DNA of 64,000 bases from NCBI GenBank assembly GCA_964397625.1, contig CAYNJT010000004.1:1-64000 (forward strand), in the 5' to 3' direction. Positions 27,335-36,481 of the stretch are shown one piece after another. The notes beneath the pieces were generated by a model. It made no database searches, was not told the origin of the DNA, and worked only from the letters and a program-made list of their open reading frames with translations. A program made the position numbers and the translations under genes. The stretch's first letter is position 1. Every line of letters starts with the position of its first letter. The stretch is from Leptolinea sp964397625 (GTDB lineage: Bacteria; Chloroflexota; Anaerolineae; Anaerolineales; Anaerolineaceae).

Positions 27335-27658
27335 CTATTGCCCTCCCTGAAGATCTTTCAGGAAAAAATCAAGATTTTTACCGAGCTCCAATTATTTCCT
27401 GATGATAGTAGCCCTCTTATATTCAGATTTTGTTTAGAAGACTTAAAAATCTTTTATCGATTTCATCGAGCTGACTAAATGGGATAACCTGATTTTCAAC
27501 ATTTCTGTATTAATCCTTTGAAAGCTCAAATATGTAAAATCCATACATACTGAATTACATGATTCCCACTCTCGCTAATGAGATTTCCTTTAAATTGGCC
27601 AAGACGGTAAAATTAAATCCACCGAATAGTCCCGTTTAACTTTACGAAGGAGAAAATA
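27335..27658 (+). other. Divergent intergenic region between module B and fhs
   Basis: 324 bases that must hold the promoters for module B (leftward) and fhs (rightward). It is AT-rich. I see one weak hairpin (AGATTTT at 27425-27431 with AAAATCT at 27445-27451) and no convincing -35/-10 pair, operator or riboswitch. Confidence 0.5.
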
Positions 27659-29563
27659 ATGACCAAAGAATTCCGCCCAATCCCTTTAAAGTTGAAGACC
27701 CCGGTACCTTCTGATATTGAAATAGCCCAAGATTCTGATCTGAAACCAATTTCTCTTGTTGCAGAGGAACTCGGTTTGTTGCCAGAAGAGATCGAATTCT
27801 ACGGTCCTGTGAAAGCTAAAGTGAAACTCGAAGTCTTGGATCGATTGAAAGATAAACCCGATGGGATTTATGTGGATGTAACTGCCATCACACCCACACC
27901 ACTCGGTGAAGGGAAAACGACCACCACAGTGGGATTGAGCCAGGCGTTGGGGGCGCACTTGGGGAAAAAAGTAATGACCTGCATCCGGCAGCCAAGCCAG
28001 GGCCCAACCTTTGGGATCAAAGGCGGCGCGGCTGGCGGTGGTTACAGTCAGGTGATTCCCATGGAAGATTTTAATCTTCATCTAACTGGTGATATTCATG
28101 CCATTACAGCCGCAAATAACTTAATGGCTGCAGCCATTGACGTTCGCATGTTGCACGAATCAGAAGCCAACGATGAGCAATTATTCAACCGCCTGTGTCC
28201 GCCGGATAAGCAGGGCTACCGACGATTTGGAAGAGGTATGCTGGACCGCCTGAAGAAACTGGGGATTAACAAGACCAATCCGGATGACCTGACCGAGGAT
28301 GAACGTCGCAGATTGTGCCGGTTGGATATCGATCCGGCTTCAATTACCTGGCGGAGGGTGATAGATACGAACGACAGATTCCTGCGCGGGATCATTGTAG
28401 GAACCGGTGACGAAGAGAAGGGACATGAGCGATCCACTGGTTTTGATATCACTGTCGCCAGTGAAATCATGGCCATTCTCGCGCTGACAACAGATCTTCG
28501 TGACATGCGAAGGCGGTTGGGTGAGATCGTAATTGGCACAAATAAAGCGGGTGAAGCCATCAATGCTAACGATCTGGGTGTTGCCGGCGCATTAACGGTC
28601 CTCATGAGGGATGCCATAAAGCCCAATCTGATGCAGACTTTGGAAGGCACACCTGTCTTTGTCCATGCCGGTCCTTTCGCCAACATTGCGCACGGCAACA
28701 GTTCCATTGTGGCTGACCGCATTGCTTTGAAGCTGGCAGATTATGTAATCACTGAATCCGGCTTTGGCGCCGATATGGGAATGGAAAAATTCTTCGATAT
28801 CAAATGCCGTGCGTCCGGTTTAGTCCCCAATGTAGTCGTGCTGGTAGCAACGATTCGAGCGTTAAAAATGCATGGCGGCGGACCCAAAGTCGTGGCCGGG
28901 AGACCGCTTGATCCGGCCTACACGGATGAAAATCTTGAACTTCTTAAGGCCGGACTACCGAATATGGTGCATCACATCAAAACAGCCCGCAAGTTTGGTG
29001 TGCCAGTGGTGGTGGCAATTAATTCTTTTGCCACAGATACTGAAGCAGAACTGGCATTGGTTCGAAAGGCGGCGATTGAAGAAGGCGGCGCGGAAGACGC
29101 CGTGGTGTGCCGGCATTGGGCACAGGGCGGGGCGGGCGCTGTTGATCTGGCTAAAGCGGTAATCGAAGCCGGTAAAAAACCCAAAGATTTCCACTTCCTC
29201 TATCCGGTTGAAAAATCAATTAAGGAAAAAATCGAGATTATCGCCCGTGAAGTCTATGGAGCCGACGGGGTGGATTACTCACCTGAAGCGGAAGAAAGAA
29301 TCGCGAACTATACCCGTCTGGGGTTCGATAAACTGCCGATCTGCATGGCAAAAACCCACTTGAGCCTGAGCCATGACCCCACGTTGAAAGGTGTTCCAAA
29401 AGGTTTTCGTATACCGGTAAGGGATATACGCGCATCAGTGGGTGCTGGATTCCTGTACCCACTGCTTGGGAAGATGTCCACCATGCCGGGTCTGCCGACC
29501 AGGCCGGCATTTTTTGATATCGACATCGATTTTGATTCCGGCCGCGTTGTGGGTATGTTTTAG
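27659..29563 (+). CDS. fhs: Formate-tetrahydrofolate ligase
   Basis: 634 residues. Makes 10-formyl-THF from formate, THF and ATP, the entry step of the methyl branch of one-carbon metabolism. The ATP/formyl-phosphate motif 'TPTPLGEGKTTTT' lies at 78-90, and 'QPSQGPTFGIKGGAAGGGY' and 'FANIAHGNSS' are standard family blocks. The length is nearer to the synthetase domain of eukaryotic C1-THF synthases (about 620) than to typical clostridial Fhs (about 556); the 'RLDIDPASITWRRVIDTNDRFLR' block, which I read in two parts, is also of that type. AAGGAG lies 7 bases before the ATG. It is monocistronic with its own terminator, and works with the folate genes at 60616-64000. Confidence 0.95.
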   Translation: MTKEFRPIPLKLKTPVPSDIEIAQDSDLKPISLVAEELGLLPEEIEFYGPVKAKVKLEVLDRLKDKPDGIYVDVTAITPTPLGEGKTTTTVGLSQALGAHLGKKVMTCIRQPSQGPTFGIKGGAAGGGYSQVIPMEDFNLHLTGDIHAITAANNLMAAAIDVRMLHESEANDEQLFNRLCPPDKQGYRRFGRGMLDRLKKLGINKTNPDDLTEDERRRLCRLDIDPASITWRRVIDTNDRFLRGIIVGTGDEEKGHERSTGFDITVASEIMAILALTTDLRDMRRRLGEIVIGTNKAGEAINANDLGVAGALTVLMRDAIKPNLMQTLEGTPVFVHAGPFANIAHGNSSIVADRIALKLADYVITESGFGADMGMEKFFDIKCRASGLVPNVVVLVATIRALKMHGGGPKVVAGRPLDPAYTDENLELLKAGLPNMVHHIKTARKFGVPVVVAINSFATDTEAELALVRKAAIEEGGAEDAVVCRHWAQGGAGAVDLAKAVIEAGKKPKDFHFLYPVEKSIKEKIEIIAREVYGADGVDYSPEAEERIANYTRLGFDKLPICMAKTHLSLSHDPTLKGVPKGFRIPVRDIRASVGAGFLYPLLGKMSTMPGLPTRPAFFDIDIDFDSGRVVGMF

Positions 29564-29586
29564 ACGGTCAATTTAAGGCTGACAGG

Positions 29587-29622
29587 GCAGGTGAAGGATT
29601 AAGTAAACCTTCGCCTGCTTTT
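29587..29622 (+). terminator. Terminator of fhs
   Basis: An 11-bp stem with one G-U pair (29587-29597 with 29608-29618), a 10-base loop, then TTTT ATTAT. Only the plus strand has a T-run. Confidence 0.85.
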
Positions 29623-29623
29623 A

Positions 29624-32600
29624 TTATCCCAGCAGGCGAGAGTTGATTTCCTGCACGTCCGTCTGGTAACCGAGCAGATCGTTTTGCAGGCGGTCAATGT
29701 TATTCTCATATCGCAGACGGCGGGCAAGAAACGCGAATTCTTCACTGTCATAAGGCGGAACAGTGGTATCTTTAGCATTGCCTCTAACCACACGCAGCGA
29801 ATCGATCAGCCAGCGCAGGAAAGTGTGTGCTTTACGCAATTTCGTATAGTCACTATCAGATAATATCCCGGCTTCATACAGCAACGCCATCGCCTGTCTG
29901 ATGTTGGTAACCCGCAGTTTTGGGTTGGTCACACCATGATTTATCTGTAAACCCTGGATGAGGTATTCCACATCAACCAGACCGCCTGGACTGTATTTCG
30001 CGTTGAATGTACCTCCGGTTACAAGGTGACGGACCTGGCGTTCCCGCATAGCCCGCATGGCGGTTACATCAAATGGGACGCCACCATAGACAAAATCATC
30101 TCTCAATTGGCAGATTTTTGTTCCCAGGCAGGTATCACCGGCAATCGGGCGAAGTTTAACCAATGCCTGACGTTCATATGCCCAGGCCGGTCCATCTGGC
30201 GCGTAATATCGCTTGAAGGCTTCCAGAGATACGGCCATGCTGCCGGCTTTTCCATACGGCCGCAGTTGGAGATCAATCTGGAAGATACCTTCCTGCCGGG
30301 CGTGGATGGTTGATACGACCGAACGGACGAGCTTCTCGTGAAAATCGCTGGTTTCGATTTTTTCATCACCGTCTGTGACACCGCTGCCTTCGTATATAAA
30401 CATCAATTCAATATCCGAGGCAAACCCAAGTTCACGGCCGCCGCATTTTCCCAGGGCCGCAACACTCATCACTGAAAGAGAGCCGTCGCCATTCCTGGGA
30501 TTTCCGTAGCGTTTTATCAATTCCTGTGAACAGAGTTCCAATGTGGTGGAGATAACCACTTCAGCAAGGTCCGTCAATTCGCTGGCAAAATCCCAAAATT
30601 CGGCAGTTAGTCCAAGGATATGTCGCATATCTATACGGAAAAGTTCCCGGTCTTTATAGGCGTTCAGGGCAGCACGCCAATCAGGGTAACCGATCCCGCC
30701 GACCAGGCGGGTTTCCACTGCCTGAGTAAGTTCATTGTTTAATTCCAACTGCGGTTTTGCCTGGGCCAGCGCGCCGACATCCTTGACCACCGGGAAAAGG
30801 TTGGCATACTGCATCCGCAGGAAATCATCCCACAGAAAATCGCTGACTCCGAGAATATGGGCGAGCGCTTTCAAAACATCCGATTGTTCAATAGAGGCGA
30901 TCTCATCCGGCCAGTTGGGGCGTTGGAAGAGATGGCTGAGAAATTCACGGAAATGAAGTAAGGCGATCTCAGGATTCGGCGAATTGGGAAGGAGGTGGGT
31001 GAAATGTTTGATCAGGACAATCGCAGCGCGTAATTCACGCTGTTTTATTAAATCCTCAATTTTGTTGCCGTTGGCGTCGCTCACAAAGAACACATCCTGC
31101 GCGCGATTGCCAATCGACCGAACCACCATGCGATTAATATAGGTACGAGTGAACGCCAGGGCGTTGGTGAATTCATACAGAAAACCAGTAGTATCCGGAG
31201 CGTCAATACGCAAGACTGTGTATCGGCGGGACAGGCTGTTATCGATTTCTATTTCAATAGGCAGTAATGGAGCCACANNNNNNNNNNNNNNNNNNNNNNN
31301 NNNNNNNNNNNNNNNNNNNNNNNNNNNNNNNNNNNNNNNNNNNNNNNNNNNNNNNNNNNNNNNNNNNNNNNNNNNNNTGAACCATTGATTGAGCCGGCTT
31401 GTTGTTCGATGGGCTCGTAGGTAAACGCGTATCCATCAGATATGTCAAATCCGTGCACGAAAAGCAAACCGCAGATCACTGACAGTTCACCGGGGTAATC
31501 GTAAGCCACCACAGTCACCCGCCAGGTCTTATCATCAAGAGAGATTACTTCCACCACAACCGGTTCTTTTAAATTGACCTTCTGGGCCAAAACCGCGTGC
31601 CGGGCAATTTCATCCGGAGAAAACACCTCTATATAGGATATATCCATGCGGGAAATATGCTGACGTACGATGGGTGATGGACTTTCGGGTGTTCTTTCAT
31701 CTCCAATGTGTTTCAAAAAAATAGCGCGAACTGCTTTGCAATGTTCCTGATAGCGTTCGACAAACGCATCTCCCGAAACAAAACCCAACCGGCGCGCCAG
31801 GATATGGATCGCGGCAGGATCCGAAGGGAGAGTGTAGGTCTGCCTGTAATCCATCATTTGAAGGTAATGTTCAATGGTGCGCAGAAAAATATAACCGTCA
31901 TGCAGGATGCGCGCGTCGCTGGAGGAGAGCAAACCGGCCGCTCGTAAAAACGACATGGCTTTCAACGTAGCCCGCGTGCGAATCTGAGGGCACTGGCGCA
32001 GGTTTACCAATTGCAGGTATTGAATGACAAACTCGATATCCCGAATGGAACCGACCCCAAGTTTTACCTCACCCCACTGGCGGCCCTTCTCCCTCAAAAT
32101 TTCTTCTGTGCGCTGTTTCATGGCAAAAACTTCCGCCCGTATTTGATCCGGTGGGAGATTGATGATATAGGGATAGGATTCGGTACGAAATTCCTCGCCG
32201 AGGGTCAGATCGCCTGCCACTGGGCGCATTTTTAGGAGCGCTTGTTTTTCCCAGAGACGGGCGTTTTTTTGCAGGTATTGCTTGAATCCATCCAGCGTGG
32301 GTATTAATGGACTGTCATTTCCCCAGGGGCGCAGGCGAAGATCAACACGGTATAAAAAACCATTGGTGGTGGTGGAAGCAAGATAGTCGATCAACTTCTG
32401 GGCAAGTGGAATAAAGCGAGAGGGTTCCTCACGAACAAGAAACACCAGATCGATATCAGAACTGTAATTCAATTCCCGCCCGCCCAATTTTCCCATGGCA
32501 AGCACCGAGAAACCCGCCACATGCGTGTTTGTCTGTGCAGATGCCAGGTTAAGACATGTTCTTATCAGCGCGATGGCTGTTCGCGAAAGCTGTGATACCA

Positions 32601-33093
32601 CCGATGGCATGTCGTACAGGTCGAGGAAATCGCTCGCCCCGATTCGCAACAATTCATCCTGTTGGTATTGTCGTAAGGCATCCTTCCTTTCAAGCTCGGT
32701 TTTCAAGGGTTTAACTGTATTTTCGGCTTCCTGCTGGATCTGTTCAATTGTCTTACGCTGCGTCAATTTATGACGATCCAATAGGACATTAATCGACCGG
32801 GGATTTCGCAACAAAATTTCTGTTAAAAAATGGCTGGCAGAGAAAAGCACAACAAGAATTTCAATTACCCTTTGGTTTTGTTTAAGCAGGGGAATGAGAG
32901 ACGGGCCGTAGTTTTCAATAAAACGCTCAAAGTTGATTAATGAGCGGTCAGGGTCGGCTGCCGTTGAAAGAATGGATAAAAAGGCAGCTTGAATGCCATC
33001 AAAGCCAGGATTATGCGTTTGAATACGACGTAGAACAGACCGGGCTGTTTGCCTGTCGTCAAAAGGAATTGAATCCAGATCAGTCTCGACCAT
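29624..33093 (-). CDS. glnE: GlnE-type glutamine synthetase adenylyltransferase with two ACT domains (interrupted by gap)
   Basis: One gene broken by the N gap: 572 residues before it and about 550 after. The first half has the nucleotidyltransferase motif 'MGKLGGRELNYSSDIDLVF' (about 200-218) and 'RVDLRLRPWG', the GlnE deadenylylase-type half. After it comes an ACT-like segment (about 508-545, 'VVAYDYPGELSVICGLL'), the gap, a second ACT-like segment ('VLRIDAPDTTGFLYEFTNAL') and the second catalytic half with 'ALGKCGGRELGFASDIEL' and 'IDLQLRPYG'. GlnE attaches and removes AMP on glutamine synthetase. ACT domains are normal in GlnD, not in E. coli GlnE, so this protein may sense glutamine directly. 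The halves are in different frames across the 100-N placeholder, which says nothing about the real sequence. Its likely target, with the acceptor Tyr, is at 41484-42896. Confidence 0.88.
31278..31377. other. Assembly gap inside glnE
   Basis: Exactly 100 N, a placeholder length. The coding frames on either side differ by one base if the gap were truly 100, so the real length is different. Confidence 0.97.
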
Positions 33094-33305
33094 AAAAAGA
33101 TTATACCTGAGCGATTCCTCTCCCGACGATAAGAGAGACCAGAGTACCCAAACGGGTCAATTAATTAAAGTTGAATGGTTGATTACAGGTTAAAAAAGGG
33201 AAATATTCAACAGAAAACCTGTAAAAGATTCTCCCTTCGGGTAATTTGAAATACAGTCACTCCTCCGTAAAATGCCTTCATATAACCTGACATGTTGAGG
33301 CACTC

Positions 33306-34607
33306 ATGATAACTTCCATCGTTATATTTGTAATCACATACGCCGTAATCATCAGTGAGAAGTTTCCACGCCACTGGGTAGCTCTGATAGGGGGAGGCTT
33401 GTTGATCGCGACCGGAGTGCTTACGCCTATTGACGCGGTCAAATATATAAACTGGGAAACTCTCGGACTACTTTCAGGTATGTTTATTCTGGTTTCCATT
33501 CTAAATGAAGCTGGTTTTTTCACCTGGTTGGCCATGGCAGCCATAAAGAAGGTAAATTACCAACCGGTGGCACTATTTGTGATCCTTGTTTTATTGGCCA
33601 GCGGACTCTCGATGTTCATGGATAGTATAACGGTCATGCTTTTCCTTTCTGCCTTGACCCTCCAACTGACCAGGTTATTGAAAATTGACCCAATACCTGT
33701 GATCATATCTGAAGTTTGCGCGGCGAATGTGGGAGGGGCGGCCACATTAATGGGTGATCCCCCCAACGTTATTCTGGGTACAACCCTGGGCTTTACATTC
33801 AATGACTTTGTTGTGAATACTGGCCCCATCAGTTTGTTAATTGCGCTCGCAATGCTGGCTTTCTTCTATTTAGGAAACCGAAAATCTTTGGCTCATGCGC
33901 GTGAGATGCTCACTCCGGAGACGATAGCTGAAATAGAAAGTCTGCACAATGAAAAAATGCATGCTTACTTGTCACGAGTTGGCGTGATTGGTTTTGGGCT
34001 GGCAGTTTTTTTTCTGGTTTTTCACTTGCCACTGAGTAAACTGACTGGTTTGCCAATCAATGCGGCTACATCCGCTCTGTTCCCGGCAATTATGGCGCTG
34101 GTCATGTTGCGGCCTGGCGACGCTCGCACTGTGGTATTAAAGGTTGATGGTGAAAGCATACTTTTCTTTGGTGGATTATTCCTGCTGATTGGTGGTTTGG
34201 AAAAGGTAGGAATATTCTCTTCAATGGCCACAATGCTGGCGGATAATGCCACCTCCAGAAATGGAATGGTCATGGCTTTGCACTGGTTTCCGGGGTTGGC
34301 CAGCGGCGTCCTAGACAATGTTCCGCTCGCGTTGGCTATGAGTTATGTGTTGGAAGACCTGGCTAAAATTCCGGGAATGCCTGCATTGGCTCTAATGGTC
34401 TGGGCATTGGCACTTGGTGTCGACTTCGGGGGAAATTTGACCCCTATCGGTGCTTCTGCCAATGTTGTCGCGTATGGTTTTATGGAAAAGAATTATGGGA
34501 AAGTTGGTTGGAAGAGATGGCTGATGATCGCCGTCCCGCCAACTTTGATTGCCATGGCTATGGCATCCTTGATGGTAGTAGGAAAAGGAATGATTGGCTG
34601 GTACTAA
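33306..34607 (+). CDS. ArsB/NhaD-type (ion transporter superfamily) permease
   Basis: 433 residues, about 11 membrane segments. 'AANVGGAATLMGDPPNVILG' in the first half and 'ALGVDFGGNLTPIGASANV' in the second are the paired re-entrant signatures of the ArsB/NhaD/CitMHS-like carriers. Members move Na+ against H+, arsenite, or dicarboxylates; the sequence does not settle which. No ars operon genes or ArsR-type regulator are nearby. GAGG lies 5 bases before the ATG. It sits between glnE (divergent) and amt and has its own terminator. Confidence 0.82.
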   Translation: MITSIVIFVITYAVIISEKFPRHWVALIGGGLLIATGVLTPIDAVKYINWETLGLLSGMFILVSILNEAGFFTWLAMAAIKKVNYQPVALFVILVLLASGLSMFMDSITVMLFLSALTLQLTRLLKIDPIPVIISEVCAANVGGAATLMGDPPNVILGTTLGFTFNDFVVNTGPISLLIALAMLAFFYLGNRKSLAHAREMLTPETIAEIESLHNEKMHAYLSRVGVIGFGLAVFFLVFHLPLSKLTGLPINAATSALFPAIMALVMLRPGDARTVVLKVDGESILFFGGLFLLIGGLEKVGIFSSMATMLADNATSRNGMVMALHWFPGLASGVLDNVPLALAMSYVLEDLAKIPGMPALALMVWALALGVDFGGNLTPIGASANVVAYGFMEKNYGKVGWKRWLMIAVPPTLIAMAMASLMVVGKGMIGWY

Positions 34608-34634
34608 TCCTTGCAGTGCCCCTTTTCCAGGCAT

Positions 34635-34670
34635 AAACAATAAAACTGTCTCCCGGCAGTTTTATTGTTT
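34635..34670 (+). terminator. Terminator after the ArsB/NhaD-type gene
   Basis: A 14-bp perfect stem (34635-34648 with 34657-34670) and an 8-base loop; the downstream arm ends in TTTTATTGTTT, which supplies the T-run. Confidence 0.75.
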
Positions 34671-34703
34671 AAACAAACGTTGAATCTCTACGCACAGGAA
34701 TTA

Positions 34704-34753
34704 TCACCCATATGGGGACCGTTTTATCGGAAATGGATGATCCATATGGGTAC
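34704..34753. promoter_or_regulatory. Paired palindromic operator upstream of amt
   Basis: Two copies of a palindrome, CCCATATGGG at 34707-34716 and CCATATGG(GTAC) at 34742-34753, with centres 34 bases apart, about three helix turns. Related sites lie before the APC permease gene (36325) and the second glutamine synthetase gene (41397), so this is probably the binding site of a nitrogen regulator. Confidence 0.6.
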
Positions 34754-34806
34754 AAAATCTTGAATCATTGGAATTTTTATAAGAAAAATTCCTCCATCTA
34801 GGTAGT

Positions 34807-34834
34807 TTGTTTTTAAGAACCCATTACGTACAAT
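34807..34834 (+). promoter_or_regulatory. Possible sigma-70-type promoter of amt
   Basis: TTGTTT (34807-34812), a 16-base spacer, and TACAAT (34829-34834), about 32 bases before the amt ATG. This puts the operator pair near -95 and -130. Match is by eye only. Confidence 0.4.
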
Positions 34835-34865
34835 ACGGCAAATATTTTTCAAAGGAGAGAGTGAT

Positions 34866-36179
34866 ATGAGCGGCATACTGAAAGTTCGTTATAAATGGCT
34901 GCGGGTTCTGTTATTTGGAGTCCTGCTAGCCGCCCTGTTTGTGCCTTCTCTTGTCGTTTTTGCGGATGATGGCGGTCCAACCGTGGAAAGCGTCACTGGG
35001 GCTGTTCAGAGTGTTTCAATGGATCTGAACACGTTGTGGTTATTTGTAGCAGCATTTCTGGTTTTCTTCATGCAGGCTGGTTTTGCCCTGGTGGAAACTG
35101 GTTTCACCCGCGCGAAAAACGTGGCGCATACCATGATGATGAATATGATGGTTTTTTGTGTTGGTGCCATTGGTTACTGGGCAACCGGCTTTGCAATTCA
35201 ATTCGGAGGTGTCAATTACACCTACCCTGAGATCAGTTCTTCCATACCAGCCTGGTCTTTTGCGCCGGTCACGCTAAGTAACTGGGTTGCCGACAAACTG
35301 GTATCACCTCTACTTATAGCCGGACAGAATGTTTTCGGTGCGGATGGTTTCTTCCTGAACGGATTAACTATAAGCAGCGGTATTCTCGTTTTCTTCCTGT
35401 TCCAGATGGTCTTTATGGATACGGCTGCCACCATCCCTACCGGTTCCATGGCGGAACGTTTGAAATTCTCCGGGTTTGTATTAATGGGATTGTGGGTAAG
35501 CATGTTCATTTACCCTCTGGTGGGTAATTGGGTTTGGGGCGGCGGTTGGCTGGCCAACCTGGGTCGAAGTATTGGCTGGGGNNNNNNNNNNNNNNNNNNN
35601 NNNNNNNNNNNNNNNNNNNNNNNNNNNNNNNNNNNNNNNNNNNNNNNNNNNNNNNNNNNNNNNNNNNNNNNNNNNNNNNNNTGCGCCTTCGTGGATATCT
35701 GGGCGGCGGTTGTAATCGGTTTAATTGCCGGAGTATGGGTGTGTGTTGCTTCAGTACTACTCGAAAAGATGAAAATCGATGATCCCGTGGGAGCCGTTCC
35801 GGTCCACCTCTGTAACGGCTTTTGGGGCGTTCTGGCTGTCGGTATTTTCGCCAATGGCAACCCTGATACAGCGGCGTGGAACGGTATATCAACCCCGGTA
35901 ACTGGCCTGCTATACGGGAATGGTTCACAATTCCTGGCTCAGGCAGCCGAAGCTATTACCGTGTTGGTGGTTGTTGGCGGTTTGACGTATGGATTTTTCA
36001 AAGTGGTTGCCGCGTTTGGCTTGCTGCGTGTTTCCGCAAAGGTCGAATTGGAAGGGCTGGATCTTCCTGAAATGGGATCCCTCGGTTATCCCAAAGATTG
36101 GGAACCTTCCCCTTCGGCTTTAAAAGGTTTGAAGGAAGAATTGGGTACTTCTTCAAGAGTTCCAGTTCCAGCGGATTAG
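34866..36179 (+). CDS. amt: Ammonium transporter Amt (interrupted by gap)
   Basis: A signal-like first helix (about 12-34, ending VFA), then Amt helices with 'FFMQAGFALVETGFTRAKNV' and 'MDTAATIPTGSMAERLKF'. After the gap come 'CAFVDIWAAVVIGLIAGV', 'DDPVGAVPVHLCNGFWGVLA' with the second of the twin pore histidines, and a C-terminal tail that in other Amt proteins contacts PII. The middle, including the first pore histidine and the Amt signature, is missing: by family comparison about 125 residues should lie where the gap leaves room for 33. AAGGAG lies 9 bases before the ATG. No glnK follows, which is unusual because amt and glnK are normally paired. Upstream operator shared with other nitrogen genes. 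Confidence 0.93.
   Translation: MSGILKVRYKWLRVLLFGVLLAALFVPSLVVFADDGGPTVESVTGAVQSVSMDLNTLWLFVAAFLVFFMQAGFALVETGFTRAKNVAHTMMMNMMVFCVGAIGYWATGFAIQFGGVNYTYPEISSSIPAWSFAPVTLSNWVADKLVSPLLIAGQNVFGADGFFLNGLTISSGILVFFLFQMVFMDTAATIPTGSMAERLKFSGFVLMGLWVSMFIYPLVGNWVWGGGWLANLGRSIGWXXXXXXXXXXXXXXXXXXXXXXXXXXXXXXXXXXCAFVDIWAAVVIGLIAGVWVCVASVLLEKMKIDDPVGAVPVHLCNGFWGVLAVGIFANGNPDTAAWNGISTPVTGLLYGNGSQFLAQAAEAITVLVVVGGLTYGFFKVVAAFGLLRVSAKVELEGLDLPEMGSLGYPKDWEPSPSALKGLKEELGTSSRVPVPAD
35582..35681. other. Assembly gap inside amt
   Basis: Exactly 100 N. The Amt family predicts roughly 370-380 bases here, so the placeholder understates the gap. Confidence 0.97.
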
Positions 36180-36195
36180 TTATAGAGAGAATAGG

Positions 36196-36230
36196 AAACG
36201 TGACCGTCCAAATTTTGGCCGGTCACGTTT
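36196..36230 (+). terminator. Terminator of amt
   Basis: A 10-bp perfect stem (AAACGTGACC with GGTCACGTTT) and a 15-base loop, followed by ATTTATC. Confidence 0.7.
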
Positions 36231-36324
36231 ATTTATCAGACGTGAGAATGGTCATTAACTTTTAAGGTCTGCTCTTTCAATAAATCCGTGTGATTATGAG
36301 GCAAGATTCATGATTTACATATAA

Positions 36325-36338
36325 CCCATTTGGGGTAC
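36325..36338. promoter_or_regulatory. Palindromic operator upstream of the APC permease
   Basis: CCCATTTGGGGTAC, matching the amt sites (CCCATATGGG and CCATATGGGTAC). It lies about 157 bases before the ATG at 36482. Confidence 0.55.
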
Positions 36339-36481
36339 AACTATTCAGAATGATTGGCATTTTTCATTCAATTTGCTACTCAAAAACCGGAAATATACCC
36401 CTTTCAGGTACTGTGGGTCATACATTCCAATTTGTAGAATAGTACAAATAATCCCCCTTAGAAAATTAATTGGAGATTGGT

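Larger units (their letters stand above)
36180..36481 (+). other. Intergenic region between amt and the APC permease gene
   Basis: 302 bases holding the amt terminator (36196-36230), one palindromic nitrogen-type operator (36325-36338), a half-site-like TACCCC...GGTAC stretch at 36396-36411 and a possible -10 TAGAAT at 36435-36440. No coding sequence is seen. Confidence 0.6.

Noticed and set aside
31149..31448. Frames that run through the run of N in glnE and in amt.
   Set aside because: Their sequence is undefined across the gap and the flanks belong to glnE and amt.
33306..34607. An arsenite-resistance assignment for the ArsB/NhaD-type carrier.
   Set aside because: No arsR, arsC or arsA gene is nearby, and the family motif is shared with Na+/H+ and dicarboxylate carriers.
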